From an uncultured Muribaculaceae bacterium (GTDB lineage: Bacteria > Bacteroidota > Bacteroidia > Bacteroidales > Muribaculaceae), in the NCBI GenBank assembly GCA_904502025.1, contig CAJGDJ010000060.1, forward strand, positions 1 to 8,135: a DNA stretch of 8,135 nucleotides, written 5' to 3'. This document shows, in pieces, positions 1 through 7,249 of the stretch. Position 1 is the first letter of the stretch; each line of letters begins with the position of its first letter. Made by a program: the position numbers and the translations under genes. The notes under the pieces are model-generated. The model was not told the origin of the DNA and ran no database searches. It worked only from the letters and a program-made list of their open reading frames with translations.

Positions 1-135
1 AATCCATACACTAAAGCGTTTTGTATAGCGTTCACCTCCTCGTTCTCGGCTGATTTGAAGAATTTTTGACTTATCAAGCAATTTTATTACCTGATTATAC
101 ATCGGCTGTCCGATAAAATGTGTACTTTTACCCAT
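1..135 (-). CDS. IS4-family transposase, N-terminal 45 residues (partial)
   Basis: The frame is open from an ATG at 135-133 to the window edge and encodes 45 residues beginning MGKSTHFIGQPMYNQVIKLL and containing SKILQISRERGGERYTKRF. This N-terminus resembles the DUF4372-type leader domain of Bacteroidota IS4-family transposases, which begins with a similar (K)ST-F-GQP--(N/G)Q-I-L(L/I)D(K/R)-KI pattern. The catalytic DDE core and the YREK region lie beyond the left edge, so intactness cannot be judged. The start is supported by a promoter about 25-55 bases upstream. The family call rests on my memory of such sequences, not on a search. Confidence 0.75.
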   Translation of the reverse strand, partial: MGKSTHFIGQPMYNQVIKLLDKSKILQISRERGGERYTKRFSVWI

Positions 136-158
136 GGTTAATCTTGTTTGTGGTAAAA

Positions 159-191
159 CAAAAGTAACCAAAAAGGACTGATTCATGCAAA
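159..191 (-). promoter_or_regulatory. Bacteroides-type promoter of the IS4-family transposase
   Basis: On the minus strand TACTTTTG (166-159) matches the Bacteroidota -7 consensus TAnnTTTG exactly. TTTG (191-188) lies 21 bases upstream, within the usual spacing for the -33 element. Transcription would start near 152, about 17 bases before the ATG at 135. Such a transcript begins downstream of the outer inverted-repeat arm (229-240), so it cannot form the long fold-back. Confidence 0.6.
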
Positions 192-204
192 TGGAACCAG
201 TCCT
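174..204. terminator. Hairpin with U-runs on both sides, possible bidirectional terminator
   Basis: AGGACTG (174-180) and CAGTCCT (198-204) form a perfect 7-bp stem around a 17-base loop. On the plus strand the stem is followed by AATTTTTTATT. On the minus strand it is followed by TTTTTGG. It is the only terminator-like structure after the kinase operon and could stop read-through into the transposase. The stem is short and the loop fairly large, so efficiency is uncertain. The -33 element of the transposase promoter lies inside the loop. Confidence 0.45.
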
Positions 205-251
205 AATTTTTTATTCACTCAAAAAAAGTTTTATCGGACAACAATAATTTT

Positions 252-521
252 TTAACGTGCTTGTTTCCGCACATTTTTTGCTTTCTTCCTTATTTTTATA
301 GCTTGTTTTTTAGAGTTCGAATCAGCATTTGATTTATTTTTACGAGACATGGTTTTAGCTCGTGAACTTGTTTTCTCATTAACCGATTTTCTTTCTACTT
401 GTTCGTTTTTTGACATTTGTTTGTTTTCCATTTTTGAAAACTTATTTTCACTGTCAAACACAGACGCTCTAATAGTTAAAACACTCAGAGTAATCGCAAC
501 AACTAAAAACAATCGTTTCAT
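252..521 (-). CDS. Small secreted, lysine/arginine-rich protein of unknown function
   Basis: This is an 89-residue protein if started at the ATG at 521-519. The frame is open upstream to an ATG at 563, but only the 521 start puts a typical signal peptide (MKRLFLVVAITLSVLTIRAS) at the N-terminus, with likely cleavage around residues 19-20. The mature part is low complexity and strongly basic, with about 22 Lys/Arg and 5 Asp/Glu in its last 63 residues, and it ends in a cluster of K and R. No cysteine, transmembrane segment or known domain is visible. It is the last gene of the operon, 64 bases after the phosphatase stop and only about 12 bases before the presumed IS end. Export to the periplasm and binding to an anionic surface (peptidoglycan, LPS, nucleic acid or an acidic protein) are inferences. 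I do not recognise a family. Confidence 0.65.
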   Translation of the reverse strand: MKRLFLVVAITLSVLTIRASVFDSENKFSKMENKQMSKNEQVERKSVNEKTSSRAKTMSRKNKSNADSNSKKQAIKIRKKAKNVRKQAR

Positions 522-585
522 ATTAAAATTCAATACATTAATCATAAACATTACTTTTATCAATAATTTTACGTTTCTATCTTAA

Positions 586-1461
586 TCAATGAAATAGGCG
601 ATTGATAAATGCCTTAAATTTCATTTTAGAATTTATTGGTAATGCAATTTCATCATCTTCTATTGTTGATACATTTACAATTGATATATTATCATCACCA
701 CCTGAGTCAAGAGCCAATTTCACTAATGCTTCGCAACGGGTCTCTACATCTTGCAAATTTTCATATAATATACACTCAATCTTTTTATCTTCACAATATC
801 CACACAAGCCATCACTACATAAGATAAATTGGTCATACTTCTTCAATTCATATTCAATTACATCTATGTCATGAGATGCATCACAATCGCCTAAACATCG
901 TGTAATAATACTACTATCAGGATGGTCATAGGATTCTTTTAGTGTAATCTCACCTTTATCTATCAGTTCTTGAACATAAGAATGATCTTTCGTTAAGCTT
1001 TTTAATCCATTTAGGGGATTAAAAAGATAACACCGACTATCTCCACACCAAGCAATATACGCAACATTATTTATAATCCATAGAATCACAATAGTCGTTC
1101 CCATCCCTATTGTATCAGGATTGCAATCCGCATGCTTTATTATTTCGTTATTGGCTTCTACAACAACTTTAGATAAAAACTTTTTTATATATTTCTTTGA
1201 TCTCACAATAGGAGCCAAGGCATGAGGTTTGAATTCTCTTTTTATAACCTCCAAAACAGTTGAAGAAGCAACTTCGCCTGCGTTTTCTCCTCCCATGCCA
1301 TCGGCCACAATAGCAATTGTCCCCAAATTGCTACTTTTTACATATCCACGAGTTGGTTTATTCCAATTCAACAACGTTAAATTAGGGCAATATGCAAATG
1401 CATCTTCATTATTAATCCGACCTAATCCAACATCAGTTATTCCAAAAACATCAACTTTCAT
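586..1461 (-). CDS. PP2C-family Ser/Thr protein phosphatase
   Basis: This 291-residue cytoplasmic phosphatase would remove phosphate from Ser/Thr residues and is the natural counterpart of the kinase two genes upstream. The full set of PP2C motifs is present in order: DVG-G-R--NED (residues 10-20), VADGMGGE (52-59), GTT (121-123), CGDSR (139-143), TKDHS (157-161), SIITR--G (184-191), LCSDGL (214-219) and GGDDNIS (254-260). The metal-coordinating aspartates D20, D54, D217 and D257 are all kept, so the enzyme should be active and Mn/Mg-dependent. It is close to the size of bacterial PrpC/PstP catalytic domains, with no transmembrane anchor. A short tail (residues 265-291) ends in a basic/hydrophobic helix-like stretch, KMKFKAFINRLFH, that could dock to membrane or partner (inference). 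It starts 12 bases after the WG-protein stop. Confidence 0.95.
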   Translation of the reverse strand: MKVDVFGITDVGLGRINNEDAFAYCPNLTLLNWNKPTRGYVKSSNLGTIAIVADGMGGENAGEVASSTVLEVIKREFKPHALAPIVRSKKYIKKFLSKVVVEANNEIIKHADCNPDTIGMGTTIVILWIINNVAYIAWCGDSRCYLFNPLNGLKSLTKDHSYVQELIDKGEITLKESYDHPDSSIITRCLGDCDASHDIDVIEYELKKYDQFILCSDGLCGYCEDKKIECILYENLQDVETRCEALVKLALDSGGDDNISIVNVSTIEDDEIALPINSKMKFKAFINRLFH

Positions 1462-1473
1462 TATTATTAAATC

Positions 1474-3267
1474 TTATATCGGAAGGATTAATCCACTATT
1501 AGCCTTTGACTGTTTTGAATCTTTTCTTACTTCATTCTTTTTCTCTATCTTAACTGCACCATCTGATTGTTTTTTACTTCTTTTATTAACAACCGGCTTT
1601 ATATATGTAATCTCAAATGGGAACACTGATGGCGGACACCCATTTTCTATAATATTAATATTTACATTATTTACGCCTTCTGCCAATTGAAATAATTTAC
1701 ATTTATAACGTGTTTCAGAGATTTTAGTTATATCATATTGAAGAGTATCGGCATCTATTCTTATCTCAAACGGATAATCATTTTCCCCAGGTTGTTTATC
1801 TGCCAATACATTTATCGTAAACGTAACATCACTACCGTCTAATATAGTTTCGGATTCATCTAAATTAATATTTATATATTTATAATGCCACGCATTAATT
1901 TTAATTGGCACAATAGGATATTTCAATCCATCATAAACAATTTGCACCGGATATTGTATCTCTGTAATTTTATCAGGCAACGAATCCGGGATAGTCAATA
2001 CACACTTATATTGAACATAATTACCATTTTCAGTATTTTTGGTTTCTAATGATATTTTATCTAAATCGCAACCATTCCCAACAGCAATATCATATCTACA
2101 TTTATCGGCAGAAATAATTGGAGGCAACTCTAATTTTATATTTGTCACAACCTCTTTATGTCTAAATGCAATATCTTTGCCGTCATGCATTATCAATTTA
2201 TACTTTAAAGATGGATCATAGGTTACCATACCCCATTTATTACCAATCTTAACAGCGACAAAATCATTAACACACAGTCCGACTTCATCAAACTGTGGAG
2301 GCAATATTTTTTCATCATTATATCTCAAACCCAATTTACTTTCCGCGACTTTCAAAGGTGTAAAAGGAGAGGTATATATCACTTCATCTACTTGATTTTC
2401 CTTATAATACACAAATCCATCAACATATTTGATTTTTGTTGGTCTAAGAAATCTATCAAAATGAAATCTCATACGTTCTTTTTTATCCCCTTTGCCTAAT
2501 ATTATAATTGAATCGTTCATATCAATTATAAATTCATGCAGTTCCCCTGTTACTGACACTTGTTTTTTCAAATTAGGATTCTTTCTATTGGCATATACAG
2601 GCTCTATATTACATGATTCTTTGTCAAAAAGATACACCTTGTTTTTTATAATAGCAACGCCAATACCTTCATCATTTACTGATGACAAAAAATCTACATC
2701 TTTATAATCAAAAGTTTTATCGTTATAAGAAAATTTTATTTGTTGTTTATCTTTTGTTATATACTTAAAATATGGATTTTTCAGTTTCTCTACGTTCTCA
2801 TAGGCAATACACGAAGCAAATCCATTATTAAATGGATACATTTTTATAAAAGGGCCAAATAGTTCTTCTTCTCCTTTTTTATTTATAAAACAATTCTTGT
2901 TCCCCTCTTTTACTAATAAATATCCATCGCTAAAATACGGATGATTATATGCAACTTCATAATAACCGTTTAACTCAATAAACTTGCCTTGGGAATCAAA
3001 AATCCCGGTTATATTATCACGTCCCTTTTGCGTTACAACAGAGTATCCTTCGCAAAAAGGTGCAATGTTGTCTATTGTTGAGTTCAATCGATTACCATTA
3101 AAATCCCAAATATAGCTTGTCTCCAGTGAATCACAAATTAATAATGGAGCTCCTGATGCTAAGTAAATCTTATCATAAGAGGGATGCATAATCCATCTCG
3201 ACATTTGAGCATTAATATAAATAACCGAGCAAACAAAAATAAAAATTATTACACCAATTTTTTTCAT
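1474..3267 (-). CDS. Secreted WG-repeat protein with C-terminal Ig-like region
   Basis: This 597-residue protein has a clear signal peptide (MKKIGVIIFIFVCSVIYINA, cleavage before Q21) and no lipobox. Residues about 45-355 contain degenerate WG/KWG-type repeats, seen as aromatic-x-(D/N)-x-x-G units: IWDFNGNRL (53-61), GIFDSQGKF (88-96), CFINKKGEE (126-134) and the best one, GNKWGMVTYD (342-351). Such repeats usually build beta-rich or propeller-like binding modules. Residues about 375-557 look like two tandem beta-sandwich (Ig-like) domains, rich in alternating beta patterns and ending near FPFEITYIKP. A basic tail (560-591) and a hydrophobic end, GLILPI, follow. No enzymatic motif is visible. 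It starts 11 bases after the kinase stop, so a role as periplasmic partner or ligand-binding arm of the kinase is a reasonable inference. The WG assignment is moderate and the Ig-like assignment weaker. Confidence 0.7.
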   Translation of the reverse strand: MKKIGVIIFIFVCSVIYINAQMSRWIMHPSYDKIYLASGAPLLICDSLETSYIWDFNGNRLNSTIDNIAPFCEGYSVVTQKGRDNITGIFDSQGKFIELNGYYEVAYNHPYFSDGYLLVKEGNKNCFINKKGEEELFGPFIKMYPFNNGFASCIAYENVEKLKNPYFKYITKDKQQIKFSYNDKTFDYKDVDFLSSVNDEGIGVAIIKNKVYLFDKESCNIEPVYANRKNPNLKKQVSVTGELHEFIIDMNDSIIILGKGDKKERMRFHFDRFLRPTKIKYVDGFVYYKENQVDEVIYTSPFTPLKVAESKLGLRYNDEKILPPQFDEVGLCVNDFVAVKIGNKWGMVTYDPSLKYKLIMHDGKDIAFRHKEVVTNIKLELPPIISADKCRYDIAVGNGCDLDKISLETKNTENGNYVQYKCVLTIPDSLPDKITEIQYPVQIVYDGLKYPIVPIKINAWHYKYININLDESETILDGSDVTFTINVLADKQPGENDYPFEIRIDADTLQYDITKISETRYKCKLFQLAEGVNNVNINIIENGCPPSVFPFEITYIKPVVNKRSKKQSDGAVKIEKKNEVRKDSKQSKANSGLILPI

Positions 3268-3278
3268 ATCAGTTTCTA

Positions 3279-4820
3279 TTATTTTTCCTTAGACAACCGT
3301 AGTAATGCGTTGTCTATATTTTTTATCAAGGAATCCTTTTGTAGCAATCCCTTATTTAATTTTGCTATTGACAAATTTTCATTTGACTCTATTGCATAAT
3401 CTTTTGCTGACATCAATAATCGTTGGGCTTTCTTTAAATTTCTGCCATACGAGTCATTTTCATTCACCGAATATGAAGCCAAACGATATGCAGCATTTGC
3501 TTTTACTATAGCAATTGTAGAATCATTCATATCTAATATTTTAGCATATAGATTTCGAGCTCTGTCACTATATTTATCACTTATTGGCAGATACTTTATA
3601 TCTCCCTTAGTATTATATTTAATTCCCAAAATATCTTTTCGCTTTAATGATATTGAATCCGAGAACCAGCCGTATGTTCGAGCCAATTCATACATAGCAG
3701 GGACACAATTAATATTAACCAGACTATCCATCATTAATATTCCCAGCTCAACATCTTCTTTACTATCACTATCTAACAATAGTAATGCTCTATCAAATCT
3801 TTCTTCTATAGGAATCTCAATTTGAATAGGTTGCACATTTTCTACTTGTTTTGGTAGAAATGCGAAATATCCACCTACAGAAAATCCGCCCACAATCATT
3901 GCTATTAAAATAATTTTCGCAAACTTATTTGATGGAGTAATATGTTTTTCCGAAATATTAATTATATCATTAGCTGTTGGTCGGTTTTTAGGATTTATTG
4001 ATAAACATGATAAAATTAATTTTTGGACGTCCTTAGGGATTTGTTTTCCCATAGGCTTAATTTTCATGTTATTCTCAAGCTGATTTTTTCCACCTTCTTC
4101 TTTATAAGGCACCTCTCCTGTCAATATTTCATAAAGTGTGGCTCCAAATGCCCATATATCACTTTCTGCTATCGGCTTATAATCCTCCTTAAATCGTTCA
4201 GGAGCCATATATGCCATTGTCCCGCTATTATCCTCATCATAATAGTAATCATGCTTTCCTCCCCGTTGAGAACTAATGCCAAAGTCGGTAATAGCATAAT
4301 TTCTATTATCATCAATCAGCACATTTGCAGGTTTCACATCTTGATGAATAATTGGAGGATTACATGCATGTAAATATGACAATCCCGAAGATACATCATA
4401 TATAAATTTCCATATTTCTTTTTCCTTAAATTCCTGACCAATCAACATCTCTGATGAGCCATTTTTACAATATGGCAATTCCAAATATGGCGTTTCTTGA
4501 TAAATAGAAAAATTTGTAGGTTGTAATAAATTTGTATGCCTACAATTATGTACAATTTTATACTCATCTCTAAATCGCTGTTCTCCTTCTATGTCAAGTG
4601 CATTTTTAGGACGATATATTTTAATTGCAACTAACATTCCTGATTCTTCAGCTGAAAAGTCTTCAATATCTTCTCCAAGCAACTCAGGATTGTCAATTGT
4701 ATTAACATCAATAGCCAACCACACATCTGCCGTACCACCATCGGTACTTAATGCCTTTATAAGCTTATAGCGACCATCGAAAAGTTCACCATTTTCTGCG
4801 ATTTTTCCAATATCTATCAT
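3279..4820 (-). CDS. Transmembrane eukaryote-like Ser/Thr protein kinase
   Basis: This 513-residue kinase has a cytoplasmic catalytic domain (about 15-290), one transmembrane helix (about 301-322, AKIILIAMIVGGFSVGGYFA) and a helical, probably periplasmic, C-terminal domain of about 190 residues. Visible motifs are the ATP lysine in VAIKIYRP (K67), a likely alpha-C glutamate E86, IIHQDVKPANVLID (catalytic D161, K163, N166), DFG (179-181), APE (206-208), SDIWAFG (220-226) and NRP (279-281). Catalytic residues are intact. The HRD arginine is Gln, making it a non-RD kinase, and the glycine loop is degenerate (STDGGTADVW). An acidic insert of about 25 residues (40-62) precedes the ATP lysine. The C-terminal part has TPR/Sel1-like helices (for example PAMYELARTYGW, AAYRLASY, KKAQRLLMSAKDYA) rather than the PASTA repeats of PknB. 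It lies 7 bases after the S41 gene. Confidence 0.93.
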   Translation of the reverse strand: MIDIGKIAENGELFDGRYKLIKALSTDGGTADVWLAIDVNTIDNPELLGEDIEDFSAEESGMLVAIKIYRPKNALDIEGEQRFRDEYKIVHNCRHTNLLQPTNFSIYQETPYLELPYCKNGSSEMLIGQEFKEKEIWKFIYDVSSGLSYLHACNPPIIHQDVKPANVLIDDNRNYAITDFGISSQRGGKHDYYYDEDNSGTMAYMAPERFKEDYKPIAESDIWAFGATLYEILTGEVPYKEEGGKNQLENNMKIKPMGKQIPKDVQKLILSCLSINPKNRPTANDIINISEKHITPSNKFAKIILIAMIVGGFSVGGYFAFLPKQVENVQPIQIEIPIEERFDRALLLLDSDSKEDVELGILMMDSLVNINCVPAMYELARTYGWFSDSISLKRKDILGIKYNTKGDIKYLPISDKYSDRARNLYAKILDMNDSTIAIVKANAAYRLASYSVNENDSYGRNLKKAQRLLMSAKDYAIESNENLSIAKLNKGLLQKDSLIKNIDNALLRLSKEK

Positions 4821-4827
4821 ATATCAA

Positions 4828-6180
4828 TTAATTATATATATTTTTATATTTAATTTTTTTATTATGTTCAATTACGTAAGATGGCTCCCCAATAGGGACT
4901 ATTTTCGGAAGAGGTTTCCCTTTATATAAACCTTTTATATCTGAAGGAATTTCCGGACAAATTAGCTGTAACGCTTTGCTTAATAGCGGTTCTTCAACTT
5001 GACCTAAACGGCTTGTACTTACCGAATATCCATCAGATACATAGTAATCAGGGATTAGACCATCATCGGGTGTTGTTTCTCCATTTGCATTATAATATCT
5101 CATGATAATGGGCTGAATCATATATTTATACCTTGAATCGAAAAATGACGTTGACCCTACTCCTTTTCCGGTTGTTGTTTCTCCAATTACTACAACTTCC
5201 ATAAATGGGCGTAGGCATATTATCGTAGCTTCACTCGCCGATGCCGTGTGAGAAGAAGTCAAAACATACAATCTGTTTAATTTTAATGGGACTTTAGGTG
5301 TACCCAATATATTTTCTTGAAGGTTATTTAAATCTTCATAATATTCAAAAGTCAATTCACTTCCTATCGTTTCTAAATAATATTTAGATAGAATATCATT
5401 ATAACTGCATTGTTGGAATATAGCATTATATCCATTTTCCGACACAATACAATTACACAAATACCTACAAGTTGATACATATCCTCCCGGATTATATCTT
5501 AAATCAAGGATTAAATCAGTTATATTATTGTTGAAAATTTTTTGTAACGATGGATATAAATCGGACCTTTGATTATATTCTAAATAACATATATATCCAA
5601 TCTTATTATTCCCTATATGATAAATTGAATCCAATAACACAGTGGAATTATATGAATTCACGCGATTTGAGAGCATCACAGCATCTGCTTTCACAGTTTC
5701 AAAGATATTATTGTCATTTAATTCTACACGTTGTAATGTCAAAGATTCATTTGATTGGTCGATTATTCTAAAATAATCCCCACGTTTAATCCCATATTGC
5801 TGTTCTATGTAAGCGGTTGCATATAAGATTTGTATTGCTTGATTTCCCTTTATGTCGGAATATAATTGATACGCAATGCCATAATTGCATTCTTCGGGTG
5901 GGTTGTAATATGAATTTGTGGTTATGTAGGAAAATCTATCTTTTGACGACAATATGCTGTTATAAAAGTCAGGTGGAGTTAATGTGTAATCACAGTCTAA
6001 ACTATCTGGCAAATCTTCTCTCCACAAATAATTGTGATTCATCTGAGCATATATCCATTGATTATGCTCTACATATTTATATTCTACAACGGAGATTGGC
6101 TCATCGGAGATAACATTCCCCTCCGATGAGCAACCTGCCATTATAATTAAAATTAGAATCAAATAAAATATGCTACGCAT
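4828..6180 (-). CDS. S41-family (C-terminal-processing type) serine peptidase, lipoprotein
   Basis: This 450-residue protease would act in the periplasm or on the cell surface. A lipoprotein signal ends at the lipobox MAGC (C17). Residues about 40-85 (NQWIYAQMNHNYLW to DRFSYI) match the N-terminal helical domain of Bacteroidota S41 lipoproteins. A PDZ-like stretch follows (about 98-170, containing GIKRGDYFRIID). The peptidase core spans about 190-385, with LILDLRYNPGG (223-233), the nucleophile motif TASASE (312-317, S314 by analogy) and GETTTGKGVGS (333-343, K339). S314 and K339 are 25 residues apart, as in CtpB and the D1 processing protease, so the Ser/Lys dyad looks intact. It sits between the fimbrillin-like lipoprotein (5-base gap) and the kinase (7-base gap). 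A role in processing one of the exported operon proteins, or in sensing, is inference. Confidence 0.92.
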   Translation of the reverse strand: MRSIFYLILILIIMAGCSSEGNVISDEPISVVEYKYVEHNQWIYAQMNHNYLWREDLPDSLDCDYTLTPPDFYNSILSSKDRFSYITTNSYYNPPEECNYGIAYQLYSDIKGNQAIQILYATAYIEQQYGIKRGDYFRIIDQSNESLTLQRVELNDNNIFETVKADAVMLSNRVNSYNSTVLLDSIYHIGNNKIGYICYLEYNQRSDLYPSLQKIFNNNITDLILDLRYNPGGYVSTCRYLCNCIVSENGYNAIFQQCSYNDILSKYYLETIGSELTFEYYEDLNNLQENILGTPKVPLKLNRLYVLTSSHTASASEATIICLRPFMEVVVIGETTTGKGVGSTSFFDSRYKYMIQPIIMRYYNANGETTPDDGLIPDYYVSDGYSVSTSRLGQVEEPLLSKALQLICPEIPSDIKGLYKGKPLPKIVPIGEPSYVIEHNKKIKYKNIYN

Positions 6181-6185
6181 AAATA

Positions 6186-7232
6186 TTATTTATTTGACTT
6201 TGATTTAATGCTTTCTTGTATATAATCATTTAGCATTATACTTTGTGTAGCTTCTGTATTACATTGTTGAGTTGTGCCTAATAATGTTAGATATTGTAAA
6301 TATTCGTCATAAGTTATACCTGTAACATCATAATATCCATAAGTTATCAGATTTTCTTGCGTTTCATCTTTAAGATTTATTTCAAAATAATACTCATTTC
6401 CAGCAGTTAAATTATTTATTAACATCTCTTCAGTATACATTCCTTCTAAATCTGTTTCCAAATACCATTTGAAACAAACATTTTTCATTGGCAATACAAA
6501 ATAATAGCCATATATATTAGTATAATTTTTATATGCCGATTCTTGAGGTTCTAAAAAGGCTATTCTCCAATCATATTTATTATTATTATTTTCAATTGCC
6601 ACATCATATTTTCCATATTGATTCATTACCAAATAATCAGAACTTCTATTTACATCTAACGATATATATTCAATATTAGAATATGCATGAATATTCTTCC
6701 ATCTAAGAGCTAATAATGCACCTGCTGGAGAGGGAGAGATATTAATTTCTTTTGATGATCCTGAAACCTCAAATGATTCAACTCCAATTCCCAATATTTT
6801 ACTTCGACCACCAATATATCCAAGATCTGTAATTTTTGTTGTTGTAAGATTTTCTTCTCCCGACAGTTCCCAACATGCAAAATCGATTTCATCACCACTT
6901 CGTTGTACAATATCTGTTACTACCACAGCAGTATAATTACCATTAGCCAAATCCAATGAAGTTTGCATTAAGCTGGCATAATTTGCCAAATATTGTGTCT
7001 CTGATTTTACTAAAATATTTTCAGAATTATATACCAATAAACGAGTACGAATTGATTCGTCTGAGCCCAAGCCCTCTAATTCTCCGGGATTAAGTTCAAA
7101 TGTAAATGGTTTTACCACATTTGATGGATCAATCTTGAATGTTGTGCTTTGACTAACCGGAATATCTTCATTTGTGCATGAAGATAACAACACTGCTGTT
7201 GCAGCGACTAAAATAGATAATATCTTTTTCAT
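6186..7232 (-). CDS. FimB/Mfa2-like lipoprotein (fimbrillin-type fold suspected)
   Basis: This 348-residue lipoprotein has the signal peptide MKKILSILVAATAVLLSSC with lipobox LSSC (C19). The residues after the cysteine (T-N-E-D) are acidic within four positions, which resembles the signal that sends Bacteroidota lipoproteins to the cell surface. Two beta-rich halves are apparent. The first (about 30-135) has the pattern RLLVYNSENILV (64-75) followed by LANGNYTAVVVTD (95-107), which recalls Mfa2/FimB fimbrial anchor proteins. The second spans about 160-290, ending in GNEYYFEINLKD. The C-terminus (300-348) is Tyr/Gln-rich and does not resemble a pilin donor strand I know. No fimbrial tip or major subunit genes are nearby, so a surface receptor or accessory role is equally possible. 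The family call is tentative; that it is an exported lipoprotein is firm. Confidence 0.6.
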   Translation of the reverse strand: MKKILSILVAATAVLLSSCTNEDIPVSQSTTFKIDPSNVVKPFTFELNPGELEGLGSDESIRTRLLVYNSENILVKSETQYLANYASLMQTSLDLANGNYTAVVVTDIVQRSGDEIDFACWELSGEENLTTTKITDLGYIGGRSKILGIGVESFEVSGSSKEINISPSPAGALLALRWKNIHAYSNIEYISLDVNRSSDYLVMNQYGKYDVAIENNNNKYDWRIAFLEPQESAYKNYTNIYGYYFVLPMKNVCFKWYLETDLEGMYTEEMLINNLTAGNEYYFEINLKDETQENLITYGYYDVTGITYDEYLQYLTLLGTTQQCNTEATQSIMLNDYIQESIKSKSNK

Positions 7233-7249
7233 TTTTATTTATAATTTAA

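Larger units (their letters stand above)
1..240 (-). mobile_element. 5' end of an IS4-family insertion sequence, cut by the window edge
   Basis: The segment holds the start of an IS4-type transposase, its promoter, a hairpin and a candidate terminal sequence. The outer end is placed at about 240 because TTTTATCGGACA (229-240) is repeated in inverse orientation at 107-118 and because the stop codon of the neighbouring gene follows at 252-254. That boundary is inference: the other end of the element is outside the window, so neither the terminal inverted repeat nor the target duplication can be confirmed. The element sits immediately downstream of the kinase operon, in the same orientation. Confidence 0.65.
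107..240. repeat. 12-bp inverted repeat joining the IS end to the transposase start
   Basis: The arms are TGTCCGATAAAA at 107-118 and TTTTATCGGACA at 229-240, a perfect 12-bp match. A G-U pair (106/241) and a G-C pair (105/242) extend it to 14 bp in RNA. The left arm lies within codons 6-10 of the transposase. The right arm is the presumed tip of the element. Both arms are present only on minus-strand RNA that begins upstream of 240, meaning read-through from the operon. Confidence 0.7.

Noticed and set aside
522..563. Earlier ATG (563) as start of the small basic protein
   Set aside because: It adds MIKVMFMINVLNFN before the signal peptide, which would bury the normal MKRLF start. The start at 521 gives a standard signal peptide, although the longer form cannot be excluded.
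1229..1690. A 153-codon open frame on the plus strand
   Set aside because: It lies antisense across the phosphatase start and the WG-protein end, both strongly supported on the minus strand. Its product has no recognisable features, so it is a shadow of A/T-rich coding sequence.
6186..7232. A complete fimbrial (Mfa/Fim) operon
   Set aside because: Only one weakly FimB/Mfa2-like lipoprotein is present; no major fimbrillin, tip protein or regulator was found.
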